A model generated the notes under the pieces. That model saw nothing but the letters and a program-made list of their open reading frames with translations. It was not told where the DNA came from and searched no databases. A DNA stretch of 9,483 nt. Source: Chloroflexota bacterium (GTDB lineage Bacteria; Chloroflexota; Dormibacteria; Dormibacterales; Dormibacteraceae). Each line of letters starts with the position of its first letter. Positions within the stretch are counted from its first letter, which is position 1. The position numbers and the translations under genes are program-made. Shown here one piece after another: positions 1-8,440 of the stretch. The stretch covers positions 1 through 9,483 of the forward strand of contig VBKD01000002.1 in NCBI GenBank assembly GCA_005888075.1, written 5' to 3'.

Positions 1-142
1 AACCCGTGCAGCGCCGCCTGCCTCGTGGTCACGGAGGTCATATTTGAGAGTCTGGCACCGGATTGTGTCGTTGTCTTTACAACCGAAAGTTACGCGTTGA
101 CTATCAAGATGACTTTCTGCTGGTAGCATCCGCGAGTCGGAA
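1..142. other. Upstream intergenic or leader region
   Basis: No open reading frame here looks like a protein family member. The stretch is less GC-rich than the rest of the window, especially positions 40-115, as expected for a promoter-bearing intergenic region. The first 40 bases or so could be the tail of an upstream gene, but there is too little sequence to tell. There is no T-run hairpin that would mark a terminator. Only the weak promoter candidate listed separately stands out. Confidence 0.5.
97..129 (+). promoter_or_regulatory. Weak candidate promoter for the peptidase gene
   Basis: TTGACT at 97-102 matches five of six bases of the sigma70-type -35 consensus. TAGCAT at 124-129 fits the loose TANNNT -10 pattern of high-GC bacteria. 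The 21-base spacing is longer than the usual 16-19, which is the main reason for doubt. If it is real, transcription would start only a few bases before the ATG at 143, giving a nearly leaderless mRNA. That would fit the lack of a clear Shine-Dalgarno before that ATG. This is inference from sequence pattern alone. Confidence 0.22.
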
Positions 143-3100
143 ATGCCCGCCTCGATCGTCCCTGAAGACCTCTATCGATTCCGCTGGATCGACCACGTAC
201 GACTGAGCCGGGACGGCGAGCGCGTCGCGTACCAGGTCATGTGGCCGGACGCGACCTTGCGCCAGAACCAGAGCCGGATCGTCGTCCGGCGGCTCCTGGA
301 TCCCGAACCCGCCGAGGCCACTGCCGGCCCGCGACGGGATCACTCGCCGGAGTGGTCACCCGATGGCCAAAGGCTCGCCTTCGTCAGCAGGGTTGGCGCC
401 GCGGACCAGATCTTTGTCCTCGATCTGACGGCCGGCGGCCCCGCGAAGCAGCTGAGCTGGGTGGCCGAGGGAGCAGGGCATCCGTCGTGGTCCCCCGATG
501 GAAGCTGGATCGCGTTTGCCGGGACGGTGCTGTCTGACCCGGATGCCATCGTGGACGATCCGAGGTCCCCCGACACCCGCGATGTGCTGCGCCGGGCGCC
601 GGTGGCCCGCGTCGCCAAACGGCTTGACTACAAGCACGACGGCCAGGGTTACGTCGACGGGCGCAACCATCACCTGTTCGTCGTGCCCTCGACTGGAGGC
701 GAGGCCAGACAGCTGACGACCGGTCCCTGGGAGGCCGCCGATTTCGACTGGTCGCCTGACAGCACGAGGCTGGTGGTTGCCGGCAATGCGGACCCGGACG
801 CGGACCTGCGGCGCGAGCTCAACCTCTATGTGGTCGACCTGCAGGGCAACCGCCGGCTGCTTGGCGGCGGCTACGTCCTGAACTCGCCGATCTGGTCCCC
901 CCGGGGCGACCTGATCGGTTTCATCGCACCGAACGGACTGGACGCGGGGTTGTTGGAACGGCTGTGGGTGGTGCCGCTGGCCGGAGGGAGTCCGCGGTGC
1001 CTGACGGCCGATCTGGATCTCGCCGTGAACGACAGCGTGATCAACGATATGCGGGCGGGTCACGACAACCGAACGCGCTGGTCGGACGATGGCGAGCGCA
1101 TTTACTTTGTCGCCAGCGCTCCGGCCGTGACCGGGGTGCATTCTGTCGACCTCGATGGCAACGTGCGTCAGGAGGTCGGCGGCCGGCGGCGAATCTATGA
1201 CTTCGACATCGCCTCCGGTGTTCTCGCGTTCCTGGCCGGCGACGCCTCCAACCCGGGCGATCTCTACGTCCTGACGCAGGGTGCCGAGGCAAAGGTCACC
1301 GAGCTCAACCCCTGGCTGAACGATCGCTACATCGCGCAGCCCGAGCAGCACTACTTCACGGCTCCAGATGGCTGGAAGCTCGAGGGTTGGGTGCTCAAGC
1401 CCCAGAACTTCGACCCGGGCCGGCTGCACCCGCTCGTGATGGAGATCCACGGCGGGCCGCATGGGCAGTACGGACTTTCCTTCTTTCACGAGTTCCAGGT
1501 GCTCGCCGGCATGGGGTACGTGGTCTTCTACATGAACCCGCGCGGCTCGGATGGCTACGGCGAGCGCTTCCGGCGCGAGGTGGTGCGGGACTGGGGAGGC
1601 AAGGACTACCTCGACCTGATGAGCGCGCTCGACCAGCTGATCGAACGGACCGGCTACATCGATGTGAGCCGCATGGGCGTTGGGGGCGGCTCGTACGGCG
1701 GCTACATGACCAACTGGATCATCGGCCAGACGCAGCGCTTTTCCGCCGCGGTCGCGATGCGTTCGATCTCCAACCTCGTGAGCGAGTACGCGCAGCACGA
1801 CATAGTGCTGTGGGGCGCCCTCGAGCTCGGTCCTCCGCCGTGGCCCGACCTCGACGAGCTGTGGCGGCGCTCTCCAATCCGCTATGTGAAGAACGTCAAG
1901 ACGCCGCTGCTCTTGACGGCCGGCGAGATGGACCTTCGCTGCGCCATGTCGCAGTCCGAGGAGATGTTCGGGGCGCTGCGATTGCTCGGCAAGACGGTCG
2001 AGCTCGTGAGGTTCCCCGAGGAGTCGCACGACCTCTCCCGCGGTGGACGGCCGGACCGTCGCGTCGAGCGGCTGCGCCGGATCGGCGGCTGGTACGAGCG
2101 GTTCCTCGGCACGGCGGCAGTGGACCACGTCGCCGAGGAGGCGACGCAGATCCTGCCGGTTCCGGCCGAAGCTCCCCGCGAGTGGGCCAAGACGGTCGTG
2201 ATCGAGCCGGAGTCTCACCCGGAGATGGAACCCGTCGCCGTAGCCGATGCTCCGATCTCCGAACAGGTAGCGGAGCCGGCCGAGGCAGCCCAGGTGGACT
2301 CGATGCCCGAGCCCGAGGTCGTCAGACCCGATGTGCCCGACACGATGACCGCCGAGCAGGCGATCGTCGAACCGGACGCGCTGCCGGTGCTGCCCGGTCC
2401 CGAGTTGGACGAGCGCGAAGCACCTGAAGCGGCGGCTCTCGAAGAGCCGGAACCCGTCCTTGCGGAGCCGGCGGAGCCCGAGGTCAACGCATCAGAGCCG
2501 GTGGAGGATGCGGTGGCGCAGGCGACCCCGGCCGCGATTGAGGCGGAGAGCATCGGAGAAGTGCCAGAAGCGCCCCTAGAGCTGGAGGCGCACCAGGAAG
2601 AGGATCTGCTGTCGTCGACCCTCTCCCCCGAAGCGGGAATGGGGGATGTTCAGCCCGAGCCCGCAGTCGCCGAGCCCGTGATCGAGCCCGCGGCGGCCGA
2701 AGAGGCGGATGCTCCCGAGGCTGCAGTCGCCGAGGCGGAGATCGAGCCTGCGATAGCTGAGGCGGAGCCCGCGGAGCAGGCCGAGAGGTTCGATGAGCCC
2801 GTGACGGCTGAACCTGAACCTGTTCGCGAACCATTGCCCTGGGAGGCCGAGTCGCCCGTGGTGCCTACGAACCCGCCCGCGCCCCACGCCGAGCCCGAAC
2901 CAGAGCCCCCACCGGAGCCGGAACCCGAACCTGCACCCGTGGCGGCGTCGGGCCAGCTGCCGTTTGCCGGGGACGCGAGGTCGACGATCGTGGCGTGGCC
3001 GGGCAACGGGACACCGGCCCAGGCACAGGCATTCGACGAGGCGACCTCCGTCATCCCGGCGTGGCAGAGCACCGGTCAGACATCACAGTCGAAGCGGACC

Positions 3101-3442
3101 GTCTCGCTTCAGGCCATGCCGCTCGAGCAGATCGAATCCGGTGCCGGCTTCGCGGCGCTGCTCACATTCGAGAGCGGCCCGTTTGCGGGCCGGATCGTGG
3201 CCCTCCCGAACCAGATGGTCAGCATCGGCCGTGCCCCCGACAACGATGTGGTCGTGGGCGACCCGGCCACATCGGGCCACCATGGCAGGATCGAGGTACG
3301 CGGCGGTTCCTTCTGGATCAGCGACCTGGGGAGCACCAACGGGACGCTGGTCAACGGAGAGCCGGTGATCGATCGCGAGCTGTCCGACGGCGACCAGATC
3401 GCGATCGGCCAGAACACGATTCGCTTCACCCTGGAGGGGTAG
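143..3442 (+). CDS. S9 family (prolyl oligopeptidase-type) peptidase fused to a C-terminal FHA domain
   Basis: This is a 1099-residue cytoplasmic-looking serine peptidase; no signal peptide or membrane segment is visible. Residues about 1-360 form a beta-propeller with WD40-like repeats such as SPEWSPDGQRLAF, HPSWSPDGSWIAF and SPIWSPRGDLIGF. Residues about 400-660 are the alpha/beta-hydrolase domain with nucleophile Ser517 in GGGSYGGY, Asp597 in GEMDLRC and His629 in EESHD, so the catalytic triad is intact. The closest family is S9C acylaminoacyl-peptidase/oligopeptidase, which normally ends near residue 660. Here a Pro/Glu/Ala-rich acidic linker (about 665-1000) leads to an FHA domain (about 1005-1099) with Arg1030 (SIGRAPDND), Ser1044 and His1047 (SGHH), and Asn1066 (LGSTNGT), the usual phosphothreonine-binding residues. 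Such peptidases trim short or N-blocked peptides; the FHA domain suggests control by Ser/Thr kinases (inference). The ATG at 143 starts a typical family N-terminus (PEDLYRFRWIDHVRLS). Confidence 0.93.
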   Translation: MPASIVPEDLYRFRWIDHVRLSRDGERVAYQVMWPDATLRQNQSRIVVRRLLDPEPAEATAGPRRDHSPEWSPDGQRLAFVSRVGAADQIFVLDLTAGGPAKQLSWVAEGAGHPSWSPDGSWIAFAGTVLSDPDAIVDDPRSPDTRDVLRRAPVARVAKRLDYKHDGQGYVDGRNHHLFVVPSTGGEARQLTTGPWEAADFDWSPDSTRLVVAGNADPDADLRRELNLYVVDLQGNRRLLGGGYVLNSPIWSPRGDLIGFIAPNGLDAGLLERLWVVPLAGGSPRCLTADLDLAVNDSVINDMRAGHDNRTRWSDDGERIYFVASAPAVTGVHSVDLDGNVRQEVGGRRRIYDFDIASGVLAFLAGDASNPGDLYVLTQGAEAKVTELNPWLNDRYIAQPEQHYFTAPDGWKLEGWVLKPQNFDPGRLHPLVMEIHGGPHGQYGLSFFHEFQVLAGMGYVVFYMNPRGSDGYGERFRREVVRDWGGKDYLDLMSALDQLIERTGYIDVSRMGVGGGSYGGYMTNWIIGQTQRFSAAVAMRSISNLVSEYAQHDIVLWGALELGPPPWPDLDELWRRSPIRYVKNVKTPLLLTAGEMDLRCAMSQSEEMFGALRLLGKTVELVRFPEESHDLSRGGRPDRRVERLRRIGGWYERFLGTAAVDHVAEEATQILPVPAEAPREWAKTVVIEPESHPEMEPVAVADAPISEQVAEPAEAAQVDSMPEPEVVRPDVPDTMTAEQAIVEPDALPVLPGPELDEREAPEAAALEEPEPVLAEPAEPEVNASEPVEDAVAQATPAAIEAESIGEVPEAPLELEAHQEEDLLSSTLSPEAGMGDVQPEPAVAEPVIEPAAAEEADAPEAAVAEAEIEPAIAEAEPAEQAERFDEPVTAEPEPVREPLPWEAESPVVPTNPPAPHAEPEPEPPPEPEPEPAPVAASGQLPFAGDARSTIVAWPGNGTPAQAQAFDEATSVIPAWQSTGQTSQSKRTVSLQAMPLEQIESGAGFAALLTFESGPFAGRIVALPNQMVSIGRAPDNDVVVGDPATSGHHGRIEVRGGSFWISDLGSTNGTLVNGEPVIDRELSDGDQIAIGQNTIRFTLEG
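2120..3112 (+). other. Pro/Glu/Ala-rich linker between peptidase and FHA domain
   Basis: This part of the peptidase-FHA gene encodes about 330 low-complexity residues dominated by Glu, Pro, Ala and Val, with few aromatics and almost no Lys in the middle. It should be disordered and strongly acidic. The composition changes near both ends, where Thr-containing stretches appear (residues 668 and 684 near the peptidase; 948, 968 and 986 near the FHA domain). The reading frame stays open throughout, so it looks like a maintained tether and not a decayed insert. The boundaries are approximate. Confidence 0.8.
2663..2782 (+). repeat. Imperfect tandem 60-base duplication within the linker
   Basis: The 12-mer GCAGTCGCCGAG occurs at 2663-2674 and again at 2723-2734, exactly 60 bases (20 codons) apart. 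ATCGAGCC follows at the same offset in both copies. After about 35 bases the copies diverge. At protein level the units begin AVAEPVIEPA and AVAEAEIEPA. This points to growth of the linker by in-frame slippage or duplication, which keeps the downstream FHA domain in frame. Confidence 0.5.
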
Positions 3443-3459
3443 CCGGTACCCTTCTGACC

Positions 3460-4128
3460 GTGGCGGTCGTCAACGAGATCTGGCGCTACCCGGTCAAGTC
3501 CATGGCCGGAGAACGTTTGGATTCATGTCCGGTCACCGAAGTCGGGCTGGACGGCGACAGGCGGTGGGCGCTGGTCGACGGATCGCCCAACCGAGCGGGG
3601 AAGAAGCTCACCGTTCGCCAGCACGAGCGCTTGATGAGCTATGCCGCTCGCATCGCCGGCGGCGAGGTTGAGCTCGTCGCGCCCGACGGAACGATCCATT
3701 CGCTCGATGACAGGCTGGTCGACCGCATCGCGGCCGAAGCGTCGCGTCCGCTCGGGCTGGTGGACATGGCCGGCGAAAACTTCGATGACTCGCATGTGCT
3801 GGTCGTCAACCTCGCCACCGTCGCCGCCTTCAGCGCCGAATCGGGAATGCACGTCGACCACCGGCGTTTCCGAGCCAACCTCTACATAAAGGACCTGGGG
3901 CCGGAGGAGGAGATCTCCTGGATCGGGCGCCGGATTCGCGCCGGCGCCGCCGAGCTCGAGGTAACGAGCCGCTGCGAACGCTGCGTCGTCGTCACGCGTG
4001 ATCCGGATACGAGGGACACATCACCTGAGCTTCTGCGCGTGCTCACCGAGCAGCATGAGACGTGCATGGGCGTGTACTGCCGTGTCGTTCGCCCCGGCCT
4101 GGTGACCGTTGGGGATGTTGTCGGCTGA
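3460..4128 (+). CDS. MOSC domain-containing protein (MOSC N-terminal barrel plus MOSC domain)
   Basis: The 222-residue product looks like the YcbX/mARC-type branch of MOSC proteins, which bind a sulfurated molybdenum cofactor or handle sulfur, often for N-hydroxylated compound reduction. The N-terminus (VNEIWRYPVKSMAGE) is the typical MOSC_N beta-barrel start, and GLDGDRRWALVD follows as usual. In the MOSC domain, RCERCVV contains Cys172 and Cys175; by comparison with human mARC the second is the likely molybdenum-ligand cysteine. The end (GVYCRVVRPGLVTVGDVV) is also family-typical. No ferredoxin or flavin domain is attached, so a redox partner would be separate. The GTG at 3460 is chosen because homology begins there; an in-frame extension to 2995 is only a shadow of the peptidase gene. 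It lies 17 bases after the peptidase stop, so co-transcription is likely. No close Shine-Dalgarno is present. The substrate is unknown. Confidence 0.87.
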   Translation: MAVVNEIWRYPVKSMAGERLDSCPVTEVGLDGDRRWALVDGSPNRAGKKLTVRQHERLMSYAARIAGGEVELVAPDGTIHSLDDRLVDRIAAEASRPLGLVDMAGENFDDSHVLVVNLATVAAFSAESGMHVDHRRFRANLYIKDLGPEEEISWIGRRIRAGAAELEVTSRCERCVVVTRDPDTRDTSPELLRVLTEQHETCMGVYCRVVRPGLVTVGDVVG

Positions 4129-4133
4129 CTGAA

Positions 4134-4138
4134 AGGAG
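4134..4138 (+). promoter_or_regulatory. Shine-Dalgarno AGGAG for the SCP2-like gene
   Basis: AGGAG lies five bases before the ATG at 4144, inside the purine-rich stretch GAAAGGAGAGGAC. It is the clearest ribosome binding site in the window. It precedes a gene whose frame is now broken, which implies that the gene was recently functional and well translated, or that the break is a sequencing or assembly error. Confidence 0.75.
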
Positions 4139-4143
4139 AGGAC

Positions 4144-4486
4144 ATGGCGGGAGTCGCGTTCGCATCGGACGAGTGGGCCGAGAAGTTCAAGGAAGAGATC
4201 AACAAATCGGTTAGCTACAAGGCCGCGGCCAGGGGCTGGAAATGGACGATCGGTTTCGTGGATCACCTCCGCCGCCGATGCGAAGAACTGCGACTTCATC
4301 ATCACCGCGTCCTACTCGCGATGGAAGCAGGTCATCAATAAGGAGCTCGACGCGATCAGGGGCATGCTGACCGGCAAGCTGAAGCTCAAGGGAGACCTGA
4401 CCACGATCGTGCGCTACACCAAAGCCGCACAGGAGCTGACAGAGTGTGCGACCCGAGTTCCGGTGGAGTGGCCTGACGAACGATAG
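4144..4486 (+). pseudogene. SCP2 sterol-carrier-like protein, frame-broken with an apparent internal deletion
   Basis: Two halves of one SCP2-family protein lie in different frames. From the ATG at 4144 the first frame encodes MAGVAFASDEWAEKFKEEIN and continues through YKAAARGWKWTIGFV (to about 4260), then runs into unrelated sequence and stops at 4339-4341. From about 4268 the next frame encodes SAADAKNCDFIITASYSRWK, then ELDAIRGMLTGKLKLKGDL and IVRYTKAAQELTE, ending with TAG at 4484-4486. These are typical N- and C-terminal parts of stand-alone SCP2 proteins, which bind lipids or acyl-CoA-like ligands in a hydrophobic tunnel. Joined, they give only about 111 residues against roughly 125-145 for the family; the missing piece is the central strands usually carrying a LDLWHG-like segment. 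The shift fits a loss of 3n+2 bases, perhaps 80-100. The second half has no plausible start of its own. Whether the break is biological or an assembly artefact cannot be decided here. Confidence 0.75.
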
Positions 4487-4875
4487 ATGCGCATCCATCA
4501 CGTGGGCATTGCTGTGACCGACCTGGAGCAGTCGATCGACCTCTACCGCAACGTGTTCAACGCCGAGCTCGTCCACCGCGCGACCAATGAGCGAGAGGGG
4601 CTGGAGGCGGCGTTTCTCCGAATGGGGGACGCCGAGCTGGAGCTGATGGCTCCTCTGCGCGACGATTCCCCCGTCGGCAAATTCGTCGCCAAGCGCGGAC
4701 CCGGCATGCACCACGTGGCGTACGGGGTGCCCGACATCGAAAAGGCGATAGATGACGCTCGGGCCGCCGGGCTGGAGCTCATCGACGCCGAGCCGCGAAT
4801 GGGGATGCACGGCGCACGAATCGCCTTCGTCCATCCCAAGAGTGTCGGCGGAGTGCTCACGGAGCTTGTCGAGAC

Positions 4876-4879
<4 letters not shown>
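4487..4879 (+). CDS. mce: Methylmalonyl-CoA epimerase
   Basis: This 130-residue VOC-fold enzyme interconverts (S)- and (R)-methylmalonyl-CoA, linking propionyl-CoA carboxylation to the mutase. Two paired beta-alpha-beta-beta-beta modules are visible: the first from HHVGIAVTDLEQSIDLYR, the second from HHVAYGVPDIEKAIDD. The metal ligands expected from the family are present: His5 (HHVGIA), Glu52 (ELELMAP, where the P. shermanii enzyme has Gln), His76 (MHHVAYG) and Glu126 (LTELVE). The motif RIAFVHPKSVGGVL near the C-terminus is characteristic of bacterial epimerases. Length is normal. The ATG follows directly after the TAG of the SCP2-like gene, with no strong Shine-Dalgarno, so translation may have depended on coupling to that gene. 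It overlaps the mutase gene downstream by four bases. Confidence 0.94.
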
Positions 4880-6440
<1,561 letters not shown>

Positions 6441-6444
<4 letters not shown>

Positions 6445-6866
6445 GCTACGAATATCCGGCTGTGATCCCCATGATCGCCTACGAGCACGGACCCGAGGCG
6501 ATGGATTGGCTCGCTCGTGCGTTCGGCTTTCGCGAACGCGCGCGTATGACCGGTGCCGACGGTAGGTTGAGCCACGGTGAGATGGAGGCCGGCGACGGTT
6601 TGATCATGCTGGCGACGCCGTCCCCTGACTACCACGGTCCCAAGCGCCATCGCGAAGAGAGTGACGCGGCCCGTCGATGGTCTGAGGTGCCTTACATCAT
6701 CGACGGGGTGCTGGTCTACGTCGACGATCTTCAGGCGCACTTCGAGCGTGCCCAGGCAGCGGGCGCGACCATCCTCTCGCCAGTGGAAGAGGGCGGTGAG
6801 GGCAAGCGGTATCGGGCCGAAGACCTCGAAGGCCACCGCTGGATGTTCATGGAGCGGGTCGGCTGA
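6441..6866 (+). CDS. VOC superfamily protein (glyoxalase/PhnB-like), function unknown
   Basis: With the GTG start the product is 141 residues. It begins YEYPAVIPMIAYEHGPEAMD and continues WLARAFGFRERARM, the usual first beta-strand and helix of PhnB/bleomycin-resistance-like VOC proteins. HGEMEAGDGLIMLATPSPDY follows as the central strands. The second module starts at GVLVYVDDLQAHFERAQAAGATI and closes with YRAEDLEGHRWMFME. The first strand lacks the His ligand seen in the epimerase, so it is not a second copy of Mce; His in HGEME and Glu in FMERV could still bind metal. Specific activity cannot be assigned. It overlaps the mutase stop by four bases and the carboxylase start by one, so it is probably made together with both and may serve the same acyl-CoA pathway (inference), for example by detoxifying or repairing a side product. 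Confidence 0.85.
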
Positions 6867-8425
6867 TGTCGGATACACCTCCTCGTCACCGGAAGGTCGA
6901 TCCGCTCAATGAGCTGCGCCAGCGCAAATACGAAGCCGGCCACGGCGACGCCGAGGCCTTCAACCGTCAACACGCCAAGGGGAAGCTGACCGCTCGCGAG
7001 CGAATCGCTCGTCTGGTCGACCGCAACTCTTTCGAGGAGATTGACCTCTTCGCCACGCATCGGGCGGGCGACGGGGGCAAGGAGGTTCCGGGCGACGGTG
7101 TGGTCACCGGCATGGCGAAGATCGACGGACGAGACGTGATGCTGTTCAGCCACGACGCTTCGGTCTTCGGTGGTTCGCTCGGTGAGGTGTTCGCCGAGAA
7201 GGTGATCAAGGTGATGGACCTGGCGGTGCAGAACCGCATCCCCATCATCGGCATCAACGACTCAGGCGGCGCGCGGATCCAGGAAGGCGTCGTGTCACTG
7301 GCCGGCTATGCCGAGATCTTCTGGCGCAACGTCGAGGCCAGCGGGCTCATCCCGCAGCTGAGCCTGATCCTTGGACCCTGCACCGGTGGTGCCGTGTACT
7401 CGCCGGCGATCACCGACTTCACCTTCATGGTGCACGGGGTCGGCTACATGTTCATCACCGGGCCGGAGGTCATTCGCGTCACCACTGGCGAGGACGTGAC
7501 CTTTGATTCGCTTGGCGGGGCTGAAGTCCACAACGTGAAATCCGGCGTCGCGCATTTTCTGGCCGACACCGAGGACCACTGCTTCGCGCAGGTCCGGCGC
7601 CTCTTCAAGTACTTGCCGCAGAGCTGCGAGGATCCGGCGCCTCGTATCGAGGCGACCGACGATCCGGAGCGCGCGGCGCCCGGTCTTGCGACCGTCATCC
7701 CGGACAACCCCAAGGAGCCATACGACATCAAAGACGTCATCGAGATGGTCGTCGACCACGGGGACTTCTTCGAGGTGCAGCCCTTCTACGCGATGAACAT
7801 GGTGGTCGGTTTCGCGCACCTCGACGGCCAGCCCGTCGGCATCGTGGCCAACCAGCCGAAGGTGATGGCCGGCGCCCTGGACATCAACGCGTCCGACAAG
7901 GCGGCCCGCTTCGTTCGGTTCTGCGATGCCTTCAACCTCCCGCTCGTCACGTTCGTTGACGTTCCGGGCTTCCTGCCCGGCACCGCGCAGGAGTACGGCG
8001 GGATCATCCGCCACGGCGCAAAGCTGCTCTACGCCTTCAGCGAGGCGACGGTGCCCAAGCTGACCGTGATCACTCGCAAGGCGTACGGTGGGGCTTACTG
8101 CGTCATGTGCTCCAAGCACATACGCGCGGACTTCAACGTAGCCTGGCCCACGGCGGAGATCGCGGTGATGGGGCCGGAGGGCGCGGTCAACATCCTGTTC
8201 CGTCGCGAGCTGGCCGTCGCCGCCGACCCTCCCACCCGGCGCCACGAGCTGGTCGACGAGTACACCGAGCGGTACGCCAACCCGTACATCGCGGCCGAGC
8301 GGGGATACATAGACGACGTTATCGAACCCGGTCGCACGCGGTCGGAGTTGATCAAGGCGCTCCGCATCGCATTGCGCAAGGACCGAAAGCGAAGCCCCAA
8401 ATGGCACGGCAACATCCCCTTGTGA
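6866..8425 (+). CDS. pccB: Propionyl-CoA carboxylase beta subunit (acyl-CoA carboxyltransferase)
   Basis: This 519-residue carboxyltransferase moves CO2 from carboxybiotin to propionyl-CoA, giving (S)-methylmalonyl-CoA. Both crotonase-like halves are present. The N-terminal half has KLTARERIARLVD and the oxyanion-hole motif SGGARIQEG (residues 133-141). The C-terminal half has DVPGFLPGTAQEYGGIIRHG and KAYGGAYCVMCSKH, with GGAY at 408-411. Length and the ending (RKDRKRSPKWHGNIPL) are typical of PccB. Position 412, which tunes acyl chain preference in this family, is Cys. Close relatives are acetyl/propionyl-CoA carboxylase AccD5 and methylmalonyl-CoA decarboxylase alpha (MmdA); no sodium-pump subunits are seen, and the mutase/epimerase neighbours favour the carboxylase. 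The biotin carboxylase/carrier subunit must be encoded elsewhere. The ATG overlaps the VOC stop in TGATG. Confidence 0.92.
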   Translation: MSDTPPRHRKVDPLNELRQRKYEAGHGDAEAFNRQHAKGKLTARERIARLVDRNSFEEIDLFATHRAGDGGKEVPGDGVVTGMAKIDGRDVMLFSHDASVFGGSLGEVFAEKVIKVMDLAVQNRIPIIGINDSGGARIQEGVVSLAGYAEIFWRNVEASGLIPQLSLILGPCTGGAVYSPAITDFTFMVHGVGYMFITGPEVIRVTTGEDVTFDSLGGAEVHNVKSGVAHFLADTEDHCFAQVRRLFKYLPQSCEDPAPRIEATDDPERAAPGLATVIPDNPKEPYDIKDVIEMVVDHGDFFEVQPFYAMNMVVGFAHLDGQPVGIVANQPKVMAGALDINASDKAARFVRFCDAFNLPLVTFVDVPGFLPGTAQEYGGIIRHGAKLLYAFSEATVPKLTVITRKAYGGAYCVMCSKHIRADFNVAWPTAEIAVMGPEGAVNILFRRELAVAADPPTRRHELVDEYTERYANPYIAAERGYIDDVIEPGRTRSELIKALRIALRKDRKRSPKWHGNIPL

Positions 8426-8440
8426 AAGCATGGCGGTGAA

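Noticed and set aside
70..83. Small inverted repeat GTTGT-4-ACAAC upstream of the peptidase gene, as a possible operator
   Set aside because: Five base pairs with a four-base loop is too short to be distinguished from chance, and no second copy was noticed nearby.
356..2218. 620-codon open frame on the minus strand opposite the peptidase gene
   Set aside because: It is a shadow frame from high GC at third codon positions; its product is rich in Arg, His, Val and Leu without any recognisable domain, while the plus-strand frame encodes a complete peptidase.
1387..2427. 346-codon plus-strand frame inside the peptidase gene
   Set aside because: It is a shadow frame with an Arg/Ala/Gly-rich product, fully covered by the better supported peptidase reading frame.
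2995..3459. N-terminal extension of the MOSC gene into the FHA-coding region
   Set aside because: The extension reads the FHA domain in the wrong frame and has no MOSC similarity; family homology starts right at the GTG at 3460.
4250..4275. Programmed +1 frameshift joining the two SCP2 halves
   Set aside because: No recognised slippery site is present, and a simple shift would still leave the central strands of the fold missing, so a deletion explains the data better.
4144..4341. A genuine 65-residue small protein at the SCP2 locus
   Set aside because: Only the first 39 residues look like a natural protein. The remainder is Arg/His-rich out-of-frame translation, and the true family continuation follows in the next frame.
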